This document shows, in pieces, positions 44,352 through 53,611 of a DNA stretch of 64,000 nucleotides. The number at the start of each line of letters is the position of its first letter. Position 1 is the stretch's first letter. The notes under the pieces were generated by a model. It did no database searches. It was not told where the DNA came from and worked only from the letters and a program-made list of their open reading frames with translations. Made by a program: the position numbers and the translations under genes. Origin of the DNA: Bradyrhizobiaceae bacterium (GTDB taxonomy: Bacteria; Pseudomonadota; Alphaproteobacteria; Rhizobiales; Xanthobacteraceae); the NCBI GenBank assembly GCA_003963145.1, contig RXJJ01000016.1:1-64000 (forward strand), given 5' to 3'.

Positions 44352-44849
44352 TCACGCAGCCGGGATTGTCGAGAGTGCCGTATCCTCGGCGCGGATCCGG
44401 ACAGCGAGAATCATGGCGTTCAGGACACTGAACCCCGCAGCGATGTCCCAAAGTCCCAGCGTCAGCGGCAGCACCGCAATCTCAAGGGCGACCACAAGGT
44501 AGTTGGGGTGCGCGAACAGGCGGTAAGGCCCTCCGGTGACAAGCGGCGCATCACGCAGCACGATCAGGCGTGTCGTCCATCGCGCGCCGAGCGTCAGGAC
44601 GATCCAGACCCGCAACACCTGAAGCAGCACGAAGACGCCGAGGCCCAAAAGGTTCACCGGCTGCCGCCAGCCTTCCAGCCACAGCGCCGCGAGCCATCCG
44701 GCATGGATCGCGACCATCCATGGATAATGACCGGCGCCGACCTCGGTGGCGCCCCGCGCCAGTAACAGTCTGGTATTGGCGCGGGCGAGCAGAAGTTCGC
44801 CTAGCCGCTGCAGGGTAATCAGCGCCAGAATGATGGATGCGAAGGTCAT
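44352..44849 (-). CDS. ICMT-type methyltransferase (isoprenylcysteine carboxyl methyltransferase family)
   Basis: 165-residue integral membrane protein with about four helices and the family signature GGPYRLFAHPNYLVVALEI plus a late RAEDTAL. It overlaps the type III polyketide synthase stop by 4 bases, so the two are translationally coupled. In Streptomyces srsAB and Bacillus bpsAB the same pairing makes O-methylated alkylresorcinols or alkylpyrones, which suggests that role here. Confidence 0.87.
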   Translation of the reverse strand: MTFASIILALITLQRLGELLLARANTRLLLARGATEVGAGHYPWMVAIHAGWLAALWLEGWRQPVNLLGLGVFVLLQVLRVWIVLTLGARWTTRLIVLRDAPLVTGGPYRLFAHPNYLVVALEIAVLPLTLGLWDIAAGFSVLNAMILAVRIRAEDTALSTIPAA

Positions 44850-45898
44850 GCGGCGCGCCGCAGCGACAGGCAGCTTGCGGCAAAGCCCGGCCCGAGCGAC
44901 GTCAACAGCGCGCGTTCGGGCGTCTTGTCCGCCAGCACGCGTTCCAGGATGAACAGCACGGTCGGCGCGGACATGTTGCCGTAATCGGCCAGCACGCCGC
45001 GCTCATGATCGAGCGAGCCCTGCCGCAGCGAGAATGCGCTTTCCAATGCGCTCAGGACCCTGGCGCCGCCGGGGTGGCAGACCATGCGGCCGATATCGTC
45101 AAGCGACAGTTGCATGCGCTCGAGAATTTTCATCACCGCGGGCTTCATGTTCTCGCTGACGAAGGCCGGAATCGATCGCTGCAGCACGACGCCGAATCCC
45201 TCCGGGTCGACATTCCAGCCCATGATATCGAGCGTATTGGGCCACAGATGGTTGCCGTAAGCTTCGACCTGCAGCGCGCCGCCATCGCCTGCGCGCAGCA
45301 CGGCAGCTGCCGCACCGTCGCCAAAAAGACTTGTGGCGATGATGTTGGCCTTGGTCAGCTTGTCGAGCCTGAAGGCCAGTGTGCACAACTCGATGGCGAC
45401 GAACAGAACGTTCGTTCCCGGCCGTGCCTGCGCCAGCGACGCCGCGATTCCGAAACCCGAAACGCCGCCGCCGCATCCGAGCCCGAACACGGGCACGCGC
45501 ACGATATCGGGACGAAATCCGGTTTTTTCCGCGACGCGCGCATCGAGGCTCGGTGTCGCAAGACCGGTCGATGAGATTGTCACGACCGTATCGATCTCGT
45601 TGCCGCCGATTCCCGCGCGTGCGATCGCCTTGCCCGCGACATCGGCATATAGCGCGCAAGCTCCCTCGATGAAGGCTTCGGTCCGTTCGGGCCAGCCGCG
45701 CGGCTCGAAATACCATTCGATGGGCCGCACGCCATGACGTTTGAGCACGCCGGTGTTTTTGAACACGCGCGACAGCCGGTCGAATTCGGGAAAGCGATCG
45801 GCGAATATCTGCCGCGTCACGTCCTCCACGCATGTCTGGCGGAATTCGTGAGGCGGAACGGACGTTGCGAGCGAAACGAGTGCGGCGGCTGATGTCAT
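44846..45898 (-). CDS. Type III polyketide synthase (chalcone/stilbene synthase-like)
   Basis: 350-residue homodimeric-type thiolase-fold enzyme that condenses an acyl-CoA starter with malonyl-CoA units. The catalytic triad is intact: Cys142 (FGLGCGGGVSG), His275 (CHPGGARV), Asn308 (YGNMSAP). The start at 45898 (MTSAAALVSL) is preferred to one 36 bases upstream. Long-chain starters giving alkylpyrones or phenolic lipids are likely by analogy with other bacterial synthases paired with an ICMT-type methyltransferase. Confidence 0.92.
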   Translation of the reverse strand: MTSAAALVSLATSVPPHEFRQTCVEDVTRQIFADRFPEFDRLSRVFKNTGVLKRHGVRPIEWYFEPRGWPERTEAFIEGACALYADVAGKAIARAGIGGNEIDTVVTISSTGLATPSLDARVAEKTGFRPDIVRVPVFGLGCGGGVSGFGIAASLAQARPGTNVLFVAIELCTLAFRLDKLTKANIIATSLFGDGAAAAVLRAGDGGALQVEAYGNHLWPNTLDIMGWNVDPEGFGVVLQRSIPAFVSENMKPAVMKILERMQLSLDDIGRMVCHPGGARVLSALESAFSLRQGSLDHERGVLADYGNMSAPTVLFILERVLADKTPERALLTSLGPGFAASCLSLRRAA

Positions 45899-46133
45899 GC
45901 GGTCTTTCCGTGCAGGCCCCGACACAAGGAACATCGCCTGAAACGGATTAATCCCCGCGCCGCGTTCAATTGAGCGACGGCCGCGGTCAAAAAAACTTGA
46001 CGCCGTCTGCCTTCATCTGTGGATTAGATGCAAGTCAGTCTCAAAAGCGAACTTAACGTTTGCCGCCGCCGCCGCCTTCCTTTATCTGCGGCACATGCGG
46101 CCTGACGGCGCCGCGTGTTCCCGTGGAATTGTA

Positions 46134-47024
46134 ATGGACAAAGTCCTCAAACTGGCGCTCGGCAGTATCGGCGTCGGCATTGTCGTTCTTGGGTTGAAGT
46201 TTCTCGCCTACCGACTGACCGGCAGCCTCGCGCTTTATTCCGATGCGCTTGAAAGCATGATCAATGTCGCGACCGCGGTCGCGGCGTTCTTCGCCGTGCG
46301 CCTAAGTGCCGAACCGCCCGACGCGGGTCATCCTTATGGTCACCACAAGGCAGAATACCTGTCCGCCGTGCTGGAGGGCGTCCTGATCGTGTTGGCCGCG
46401 ATCGCGATCCTGCACGAATCCTACAACGGATTTCTCGAACCGAGGCCACTCGATGCGCCAATCAAGGGTCTTTTAATCAACGGCGCGGCAAGCGTTATCA
46501 ACGCGATCTGGTGCTGGGTGCTTTTCCGGTTCGGACGTTTATGGAAGTCGCCGGCGCTGGTGGCGGATGGGCGGCACCTCTGGACCGATGTGGTGTCGTC
46601 AGCCGGTGTGGTCCTCGGCGTGGCGGTTGTCGCAATGACCGGCTGGCTTCAACTCGATGCCATCGTCGCCGCGCTCGTGGCGATGAACATCCTGTGGTCA
46701 GGGTGGCAGCTGATGCGCGAATCCATCGGCGGTCTGATGGACGAAGCTGTGGAGCCCGAGACCCTCGCCAGGGTGCGCGAATTGATTTCCACTCACGCCG
46801 ACGGCGCGATCGAGGCGCACGATCTGCGTACCCGCCGCGCCGGCCGCGCGACCTTCATCGAATTTCACCTCGTCGTGCCCGGCACCATGACGGTTTCAGA
46901 GTCGCATGCCGTGTGCGACCAGATCGAGGCCGCGCTACACGAGGGAATTCCGGATGCGATCGTCACCATTCATGTCGAACCGGAGGAAAAGGCCAAGCAT
47001 CCCGGCGGCGTACCCGTCGTGTAG
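46134..47024 (+). CDS. Cation diffusion facilitator (CDF) metal exporter
   Basis: 296-residue CDF transporter with six membrane helices and a cytoplasmic metal-binding tail. Key parts are ALYSDALESMINVATAVAAF (helix 2 site), GHPYGHHKAEYLSAVLEGVL (the family motif), HLWTDVVSSAGVVLG (helix 5, His and Asp), and the C-terminal IEFHLVVPGTMTVSESHAVC. It would export Zn, Fe, Co or Mn in exchange for protons. ATG 46134 (MDKVLKLALG) fits better than the first codon of the longer frame. Confidence 0.92.
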   Translation: MDKVLKLALGSIGVGIVVLGLKFLAYRLTGSLALYSDALESMINVATAVAAFFAVRLSAEPPDAGHPYGHHKAEYLSAVLEGVLIVLAAIAILHESYNGFLEPRPLDAPIKGLLINGAASVINAIWCWVLFRFGRLWKSPALVADGRHLWTDVVSSAGVVLGVAVVAMTGWLQLDAIVAALVAMNILWSGWQLMRESIGGLMDEAVEPETLARVRELISTHADGAIEAHDLRTRRAGRATFIEFHLVVPGTMTVSESHAVCDQIEAALHEGIPDAIVTIHVEPEEKAKHPGGVPVV

Positions 47025-47219
47025 CGTTGGCGCGCGATGCGCCGAAACAAAACCGCATCAAATCTGTCATGGTGTCTAACGCGCACTAACCATGCGGCGA
47101 TTTTCGTTCGCCGTGCGATGCTTGAAACAGGCACGGACTGCGATTGTTTACGCAGCCTTAAATGAAAATGAATTGGATGCCGCGCAACAAAGAACTTGTC
47201 TTGTGCGCGGGAGTCTATC

Positions 47220-49691
47220 GTGGTTGCCGATGCTTTGTCCGGAAAATCTTCCGGCCTCAACCTCTTCAGCGATATCTCCATCCTTCAGCGTAAATGGCGT
47301 GCAGCCAAGAAACCCGGCCAGCGGCTTCCGTTTTTCGAGGACGTGATGCTCGGCAGCCTGGGCCGGTTATCCGACGACATCATGCTGCTGCGCGAGCGTG
47401 GCGCGATTCTCGAAATCACGCGTGCCGGCCGCGACGCTGAAACCTGGCTCGATCTCGACGTGTGGAATACGCCGGTGTCCTCGCTGGTGCCCGATTGCGC
47501 GTTGTCGCTGGAAGAGGCGGTGGGCTGCGCCCACAAGAACGGCAAGCCCTACCGCGCCATGGCCCACTGCGTCCGCCACGGCAACGTTCAGGCTTACGAT
47601 CTGCTGGCGCTGCCATTTGCCTCGCGCTGGGGCGAACTGCTGACCGGCGTATATGTTCACACCAGCGGCGCCGCCTATGATCTGCTCGATGCGGTCTTCT
47701 CCGCAACCGACGACGGCATCCTGTCGCTGACCGCGATTCGCGACGCAGACGGCCAACCCGTCGACTTCCAGATCGTTCATCTCAACGACGCCACCGCGCG
47801 TCTGCTCAACCTTCCGCCGGATGAACTGCGTTGGCGCCGGCTGAGTTGCGGATCGCATGCGTTGTCGGCGTCCGATATCGTTTCGCACCTGGTTGGCGCC
47901 GTCCGCGGCGGCAACAGCAAGGAATTCGAGCTCGCGAGCGGGGAACGGACTCTCAAGCTCAGCGCCGCGCCGACCGGCGATCTTCTGGCACTGACGCTGA
48001 CGGATGTCACCGAACTGAAGCGCCGCGAGCAGTCGTTCCGCCTGCTGTTCAATTCCAATCCGATGCCGATGTGGGTGTTCGACGCGCAGACCAAGGCTTT
48101 CATCGGAGTCAACGACGCGGCGGTGAGCCATTACGGCTATGACCGCTCCGCGTTCCTGTCGATGACGCTTTACGATATCTGGCCGGAAGACGAGCGGGAG
48201 GCTCATGCCCGCGCGCTCGATCAGGTTGGCGACGCCTATCAGTCCTCGCAGAACTGGCGTCACGTCAAGGCCGACGGCAGCGAGATCGAGGTTCTGGTGT
48301 TCGGCCGCCGCGTCGCGTTCGACGGTCGCGACGGATTTCTGGTCTGCTCGGTGGACATCACCGAACGGCGGCGCGCGGAGGCCCGCGTGGCCTATATGGC
48401 GCATCACGACGCGCTCACAGGTCTGCCCAATCGCGTCAAATTCCAGGATCATCTGCGCCGCAGCCTCGAGCGCGGCAGCTCGGCGGCGAAATCCGTCGCG
48501 GTCCTGTGTATCGACCTCGATCTGTTCAAAAACGTCAACGATTCTTTCGGCCATCCGACCGGCGACCGGCTTCTGCGTGCTGTGGCCGAACGGCTGAATG
48601 CGAGTCTTCCGGCGAACAGCCTGGTGGCGCGGCTCGGCGGCGATGAATTTGCGATGGTGGTGGAGGGCGATTTCTCGCCCAGCGAACTGAGCGGCGTCGC
48701 CGCGCGGCTGATCGACATTCTCAGCGCGCCGTATCATGTCGAGGGGCTCGATCTGGTGATCGGCGCCAGCATCGGCATTGCGGTCTCGCCGGGCGATGGC
48801 GAGACCGGCGAGGACCTGCTTCGCAACGCCGACATGGCGCTGTATCGCGCAAAAGCCGATGGCGGCAGCATGCATCATTTCTTCGAGAAGGAGATGGACC
48901 GGCAGGCGCAAAAGCGCCGCGACATGGAATTCGATCTGCGCCGCGCGCTCGCTGGCGGAGAATTCGAATTGCATTATCAGCCTCTGGTCGATCTGGCGCA
49001 GGACCGTATCGTTGCGTTCGAATCGCTGTTGCGGTGGAAACATCCACAGAAAGGCATGATCTCACCGGCCGACTTCATTCCGGTCGCGGAAGACATCGGC
49101 CTGATCGTTCCAATCGGCGAGTGGGTCTTGCGCGAAGCCTGCATGCAGGCGGCGAAATGGCCGTCCGACATTCGCGTGGCGGTCAACCTGTCGCCGGTGC
49201 AGTTCCGCAGCCGCAATCTGGTGCTGCTGGTGATCGCCGCGCTCGGCCAGTCGGGGCTCGCGGCCTCGCGGCTCGAGCTTGAAATCACCGAGTCGCTGTT
49301 TCTGGCCGACACCGAGGCCAATATCTCGACGCTGCATCAACTGCGCGAACTTGGCGTGCGAATCTCGATGGACGATTTCGGCACCGGCTATTCCAGCCTG
49401 AACTATCTGCGCAGTTTTCCCTTCGACAAGATCAAGATCGACCGCTCCTTCGTGCGCGATCTCGGCGACCGGCCGGACAGCCTCGCCATCGTGCGCGCGA
49501 TCTCGGGCCTCGGCCGCAGCCTCAACATCTCGACCACGGCGGAAGGAGTCGAGACGCGCGACCAGCTCGACCGTCTGCGGCTGGAGGGCTGCACGGAGGT
49601 GCAGGGCTTCCTGTTCAGCGCCGCGCGCCCGGCGTCCGAGGTCGGAAGCCTGATGCAGAAATTTGGACAGTGCGCCTCGAAGGCGGCGTGA
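47220..49691 (+). CDS. PAS-GGDEF-EAL protein (c-di-GMP synthesis and breakdown)
   Basis: 823-residue signalling protein. Order: an N-terminal PAS-like region (to about 265), a second PAS domain (about 270-385), a GGDEF domain with intact RLGGDEF near residue 473, and an EAL domain with AFESLLRWKHP near residue 600, NLSPVQF, ELEITESLF, SMDDFGTGYSSL and EGVET. Both catalytic halves look complete, so the protein could make or degrade c-di-GMP. No membrane helix is seen. GTG 47220 follows GCGGGAG and is preferred to TTG 47196. Confidence 0.92.
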   Translation: MVADALSGKSSGLNLFSDISILQRKWRAAKKPGQRLPFFEDVMLGSLGRLSDDIMLLRERGAILEITRAGRDAETWLDLDVWNTPVSSLVPDCALSLEEAVGCAHKNGKPYRAMAHCVRHGNVQAYDLLALPFASRWGELLTGVYVHTSGAAYDLLDAVFSATDDGILSLTAIRDADGQPVDFQIVHLNDATARLLNLPPDELRWRRLSCGSHALSASDIVSHLVGAVRGGNSKEFELASGERTLKLSAAPTGDLLALTLTDVTELKRREQSFRLLFNSNPMPMWVFDAQTKAFIGVNDAAVSHYGYDRSAFLSMTLYDIWPEDEREAHARALDQVGDAYQSSQNWRHVKADGSEIEVLVFGRRVAFDGRDGFLVCSVDITERRRAEARVAYMAHHDALTGLPNRVKFQDHLRRSLERGSSAAKSVAVLCIDLDLFKNVNDSFGHPTGDRLLRAVAERLNASLPANSLVARLGGDEFAMVVEGDFSPSELSGVAARLIDILSAPYHVEGLDLVIGASIGIAVSPGDGETGEDLLRNADMALYRAKADGGSMHHFFEKEMDRQAQKRRDMEFDLRRALAGGEFELHYQPLVDLAQDRIVAFESLLRWKHPQKGMISPADFIPVAEDIGLIVPIGEWVLREACMQAAKWPSDIRVAVNLSPVQFRSRNLVLLVIAALGQSGLAASRLELEITESLFLADTEANISTLHQLRELGVRISMDDFGTGYSSLNYLRSFPFDKIKIDRSFVRDLGDRPDSLAIVRAISGLGRSLNISTTAEGVETRDQLDRLRLEGCTEVQGFLFSAARPASEVGSLMQKFGQCASKAA

Positions 49692-49699
49692 CTTCGCCG

Positions 49700-50263
49700 T
49701 TAAAACCGCGTGACGATCTCGCCGAGCGCAGGACGAGGGCGATCCTCGATGATCTTGGTCGGCCGGCCGATATGGATGAAGCCCGCGATCTTCTCGTTTG
49801 CCCCAAGGCCGAGCGCGGTGAGCACGTCACGATCGAACGCGATCCATCCGGTCAGCCAGTCGGCCGCATAGCCGAGCGCATTGGCGGCCAGAACGATGTT
49901 CATGGCGCTGGCGCCCGCCGACAATTCCTGCTCCCAGGCCGGTACCTTGAAGTGCTGGACCGTTCTGCTGACGACGCCGATCACGAGCGGAGCGTCGTTG
50001 AATTTCTTGCGTTCCTTTTCGATCTGATCGGGCGTCGCGTTAACGTTCTTTGCCTTGAAGATACGCGCGAAAATTTCGCCGGCTTTGTCGCGGCCTTCGC
50101 CCTCGAATACGATGAAGCGCCACGGCGCGATCTTGCCGTGGTCCGGCACGCGCGATCCGATGGTCAGGATGGTTTCAAGCTCGGCGGAGGAGGGGCCGGG
50201 GCCGGTCATCTCGAACGGTTTGAGAGAGCGGCGCGTTTTCAGAAGTTCGATGGCGTCAGGCAT
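49700..50263 (-). CDS. Nitroreductase family protein (YdjA-like)
   Basis: 187-residue FMN-dependent oxidoreductase. The RRSLKPF start, PDHGKIAPWRFIVFEGEGRD, LSAGASAMNIVLAANALGYA and FIHIGRPTK segments match the compact nitroreductase subgroup. Natural substrate unknown. It is convergent with the PAS-GGDEF-EAL gene. Confidence 0.9.
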   Translation of the reverse strand: MPDAIELLKTRRSLKPFEMTGPGPSSAELETILTIGSRVPDHGKIAPWRFIVFEGEGRDKAGEIFARIFKAKNVNATPDQIEKERKKFNDAPLVIGVVSRTVQHFKVPAWEQELSAGASAMNIVLAANALGYAADWLTGWIAFDRDVLTALGLGANEKIAGFIHIGRPTKIIEDRPRPALGEIVTRF

Positions 50264-50550
50264 TCGAGATCCGGATTTGTGTTCGCATGGTGAGAAGAGT
50301 CTAGGCGCAGATAGCGCGCCACACGCGAAGATAACAGGGCCGCGGAGTTATAAAGGCTTTAATCTGCGGGTTTCCGGGACGGCGGGATCGCGTGATGACG
50401 CTGACGTGATCGTTTCGTGCAGTTCGCCGGGAGCCTTCCCGGGCAGGATCAATAGTCCTTTGTGCGGACTTGATGCGCTGCAAAGCGCTCCCAAATCCGG
50501 TGGGCCGCCTCGGTATAACGGTGCGGCCATCAGCTTTGAAGGAATACGAT

Positions 50551-51432
50551 ATGTCGACTGTCAGCGCAGCAAAATCAGGCACATTCAAGATCGGCGGTGA
50601 TATCGGGGTCACGCGCCTCGGCTTCGGGGCCATGCGGATCACCGGCCCCGGCATCTGGGGCGAGCCGCAGGACCGCGCCGAGGTGCTGCGCACCTTGCGC
50701 CGTGTGCCCGAGATCGGGGTCAATTTCATCGACACGGCGGATTCCTACGGCCCGGACGTATCCGAGCAACTGATCCGCGAGGCGCTGGCGCCCTACAAGG
50801 GACTTCTCATCGCCACCAAGGGCGGTTTGACGCGCACCGGCCCGAATGTCTGGGCGCCGGTGGGGCGGCCTGAATATCTGATCCAGCAGGCGCACAAGAG
50901 CCTGCGCAATCTCGGCGTGAAGCAGATCGGCCTGTGGCAGCTTCACCGCATCGATCCGAAAGTGCCGCGCGACGAGCAGTTCGGCGCGATCAAACAGCTT
51001 CTGAACGACGGCGTGATCGCGCATGCGGGCCTGAGCGAAGTCTCGGTCGCGGACATCGAGGCCGCCTCGAAAGTATTCAAGGTTGCGACCGTGCAGAACC
51101 GCTACAATCTCGTCGATCGCGGCAGCGAGGCCGTGCTGGATTATTGCGAGACGCACGGCATCGGCTTCATCCCGTGGTATCCGCTGGCCGCGGGCAATCT
51201 CGCAAAGCCCGGGTCGCTGCTCGATACCATCGCGAAAAAGCACAAGGCCGCGCCAAGCCAGATCGCGCTGGCCTGGGTGCTCAAGCGCAGCAAGGTGATG
51301 CTGCCGATCCCCGGCACCTCCAAGGTCAAGCACCTCGAAGAGAATGTCGCGGCGGCGGACATCGTTCTGACGGACGATGAGTTCGCGGCGCTCGATCGCG
51401 AAGGCAAGGCAGCGGCCGCGAAGGTGGCTTGA
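50551..51432 (+). CDS. Aldo/keto reductase
   Basis: 293-residue (alpha/beta)8 oxidoreductase. The catalytic set is visible: Asp and Tyr in [11 protein letters not shown], Lys in [10 protein letters not shown], His in LWQLHRIDP. The NADPH-binding tail is [14 protein letters not shown]. It probably reduces aldehydes; substrate unknown. ATG 50551 (MSTVSAAK) lies after GAAGGAATA and is preferred to earlier in-frame codons. Confidence 0.9.
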   Translation: MSTVSAAKSGTFKIGGDIGVTRLGFGAMRITGPGIWGEPQDRAEVLRTLRRVPEIGVNFIDTADSYGPDVSEQLIREALAPYKGLLIATKGGLTRTGPNVWAPVGRPEYLIQQAHKSLRNLGVKQIGLWQLHRIDPKVPRDEQFGAIKQLLNDGVIAHAGLSEVSVADIEAASKVFKVATVQNRYNLVDRGSEAVLDYCETHGIGFIPWYPLAAGNLAKPGSLLDTIAKKHKAAPSQIALAWVLKRSKVMLPIPGTSKVKHLEENVAAADIVLTDDEFAALDREGKAAAAKVA

Positions 51433-51510
51433 AGGTCTGATAATCTACTCAAGTGTTCGGCGTTGTCTCCGCGAAGGCGGTGAGCCATACACATTAAAAT
51501 TATGAGTTCT

Positions 51511-51596
51511 CGTCATGCCCGGGCTTGTCCCGGGCATCCACGTCTTGGCCGCTTTAGATGAAGACGTGGATGGCCGGAATAAATCCGGCCATGACG
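51511..51596. repeat. Intergenic palindromic pair, CGTCATGCCCGGGC family
   Basis: CGTCATGCCCGGGCTTGTCC at the left end pairs with GGCCGGAATAAATCCGGCCATGACG at the right end. The inner CATCCACGTCTT / AAGACGTGGATG also pairs. A third family of intergenic palindromes in this window, common in Bradyrhizobiaceae. Confidence 0.85.
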
Positions 51597-51623
51597 CATC
51601 AGGGCCTAGTTAAGGTTTTTTAT

Positions 51624-51679
51624 CCGCTTCACATCGGCGGTGTGGCTTCGTCGGCGAGCGCCTTGCGCGCCTCATCGAG
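51624..51679 (-). repeat. Duplicated fragment of the thrS 3' end
   Basis: 56 bases nearly identical to 53627-53683 inside thrS, with one deleted base and four substitutions. On the reverse strand it encodes LDEARKALADEATPP, matching the ThrS tail [19 protein letters not shown], then shifts frame at the deletion. The two copies flank the acyltransferase gene in the same orientation. Confidence 0.9.
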
Positions 51680-53546
51680 CGAAGGGGATCAGGTTCGCTT
51701 GCGCGATTGTTTCAGCGAGAAAAGTTGCTCCATCGGTAGTGAAATGACCGTAATCCCACGTGATCAGGCGTGCGGGACTATCGGGAATTTTGGTGAGACA
51801 GCCGTCGGCCGTACAAAACAACGCAAGCGGCGACAGATATTCCACGCCTGTTAAATTAGCGACGGCCGCTATGTCTTTGTCGATGGCGTCAAGACTGACA
51901 GTTTCAACGGGAAGGCGCTCCGGAACTGACTTCCAGCCTTTCTTTTTCCAGTCATGGAACAGCAGGGTTGTGAGCGAAGGCTGAAATACCGGCCCTTGTC
52001 CAAGCAGGATAATCCTTGAAACGCCAGCCTTCTTGGCCTCTTGAATTGATTTGATCAGCATCGCGCGCTGAGGAGCGTCGTTCTTCCATGAGCGGGAATA
52101 GAGTTGCCATGAGGCATAAAGGACAAGCGTTCCGGGCGGATGCTTTCGGGTGAGGTCCATAACGTAGTCATTCCATTCCTCGCATGCTTTGCCCATGCCG
52201 GGCCCTATGACCGGGGGGCAACTGCTTTTGGCCATCTGCCAGATGCGCCGATCACCGAAGACTTTTCTCATGCCTGGGGCCAGCCGGGCGGCATGGGAAT
52301 CGCCCCACACTGCAATTGAACCCCGATCGTCGAAATTTGTGCATATCGTGCGCAGGCTAGAGGGCGGGTCGTTGGTGCGCAGCCAGCAACCGGGGAAAAA
52401 AGCATCGGATGCAAATTTGTAGCGGTCGTATGAAAAAACCTGCAACAGGGCGTCCGGAAATCTGGCGGGCGCGCCATTAGAAAAATCCAGCGCTGCACCG
52501 CTTAGGCCAATCGCAAAAAGAATGCCCGCCGACACACCTGCTATATGTTCGAGGCGAAATTTGATCGCGACCGGGCGCTCCACAAGGCGATATGTGAGCG
52601 TGGCGGCGAGAAACGAGACGATCAGGACGATAACCGTCTGCAGATCGGATAGGCGGGATTCTTTGAGTAGAAAAAAGAATGTCAGCAGCGGCCAATGCCA
52701 GAGATAAAGAGGATAACTGATGCGCCCTGTGAATACGGCGGTGTCGGTTTCGAGAAGGCGTCTGGACAACGATGATTGTTGTCCAAAATAAATGATGAGC
52801 ATCGTTCCCATTACGACGATCACTGTTGCGGATGACGGGTACGGCGCGTCAGGGGTCACTAACCAGGAGCTGAAAAGAATCGCCGCCAGCCCTATGGCTA
52901 CGGCCGTATTCGCAGCCGCCGGAAATCTGCCTTTGGCAATGACGGCGAGAATTCCTCCCGCCGAAAACTCCCAAGCGCGAGCGTACGGCAAATAAAAAGC
53001 GGATGCCGAACCGGTACCAAGAAGATAATAGCAAACGAACAGCGACAGCACAGTCATTGTCAGTAACACGGCGATGGCCGACAGCCGAAACCGCAAGGCA
53101 ACAATGATTAGCGCGGGGTAGATCAGATAAAACTGTTCCTCAACGCCAAGCGACCACACGTGTAATAGCGGCTTGGTGTTGGCGGCAGCGTCGAAGTAGC
53201 CGGTTTCCGACCAGAACAAAAAGTTTGGAATAAAGAGCGTTGCGGCCGCCACCTCGCGGCCAAGGTTTTCGAGATCGAAAGGCGTGAGAAAAAGCCAGCC
53301 AAGAACGAGGGAGGCACTGAGTACGAGAATCAGGGCGGGAAACAATCGGCGCGCGCGCCGTGCGTAAAACTCCCGAAAGCTGAAATCCGCCTTTAAAATG
53401 ATCCCCGTGATCAAAAATCCGGAGATCACAAAAAACACATCTACGCCGATAAAGCCGCCGCGAATAAAGCGTGGAAATGCATGGAAGCCGATAACGGCTA
53501 AAACGGCGATCGCGCGTAGTCCATCAATATCCTTGCGATAAATCAT
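51672..53546 (-). CDS. OafA/YrhL-type acyltransferase with SGNH domain
   Basis: 624-residue membrane protein. Residues 1-370 are an acyltransferase-3 domain with about ten helices (DIDGLRAIAVLAVIGFHAFP, GGFIGVDVFFVISGFLITGI, LLHVWSLGVEEQFYLIYPAL). Residues 400-620 form an SGNH hydrolase-like domain with SIAVWGDSHAARL and a late DYGHFTTDG. Such proteins O-acetylate surface polysaccharides or peptidoglycan. The gene is less GC-rich than its surroundings and sits between two copies of the thrS 3' end; its stop codon lies inside the duplicated fragment, so it looks acquired. Confidence 0.9.
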   Translation of the reverse strand: MIYRKDIDGLRAIAVLAVIGFHAFPRFIRGGFIGVDVFFVISGFLITGIILKADFSFREFYARRARRLFPALILVLSASLVLGWLFLTPFDLENLGREVAAATLFIPNFLFWSETGYFDAAANTKPLLHVWSLGVEEQFYLIYPALIIVALRFRLSAIAVLLTMTVLSLFVCYYLLGTGSASAFYLPYARAWEFSAGGILAVIAKGRFPAAANTAVAIGLAAILFSSWLVTPDAPYPSSATVIVVMGTMLIIYFGQQSSLSRRLLETDTAVFTGRISYPLYLWHWPLLTFFFLLKESRLSDLQTVIVLIVSFLAATLTYRLVERPVAIKFRLEHIAGVSAGILFAIGLSGAALDFSNGAPARFPDALLQVFSYDRYKFASDAFFPGCWLRTNDPPSSLRTICTNFDDRGSIAVWGDSHAARLAPGMRKVFGDRRIWQMAKSSCPPVIGPGMGKACEEWNDYVMDLTRKHPPGTLVLYASWQLYSRSWKNDAPQRAMLIKSIQEAKKAGVSRIILLGQGPVFQPSLTTLLFHDWKKKGWKSVPERLPVETVSLDAIDKDIAAVANLTGVEYLSPLALFCTADGCLTKIPDSPARLITWDYGHFTTDGATFLAETIAQANLIPFAR

Positions 53547-53611
53547 CGTGGTTCGACAACAGTTTCGTGCCGAACTTAAATCATCCGGGACCTGGGACGT
53601 AAAGTCCGAGG

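Noticed and set aside
43057..44451. 464-codon reverse ORF opposite the secreted proline-rich protein
   Set aside because: Composition of a shadow frame, and it also crosses the intergenic region and the next gene boundary.
47367..49043. 558-codon reverse ORF opposite the PAS-GGDEF-EAL gene
   Set aside because: Antisense shadow; the forward frame carries all catalytic motifs.
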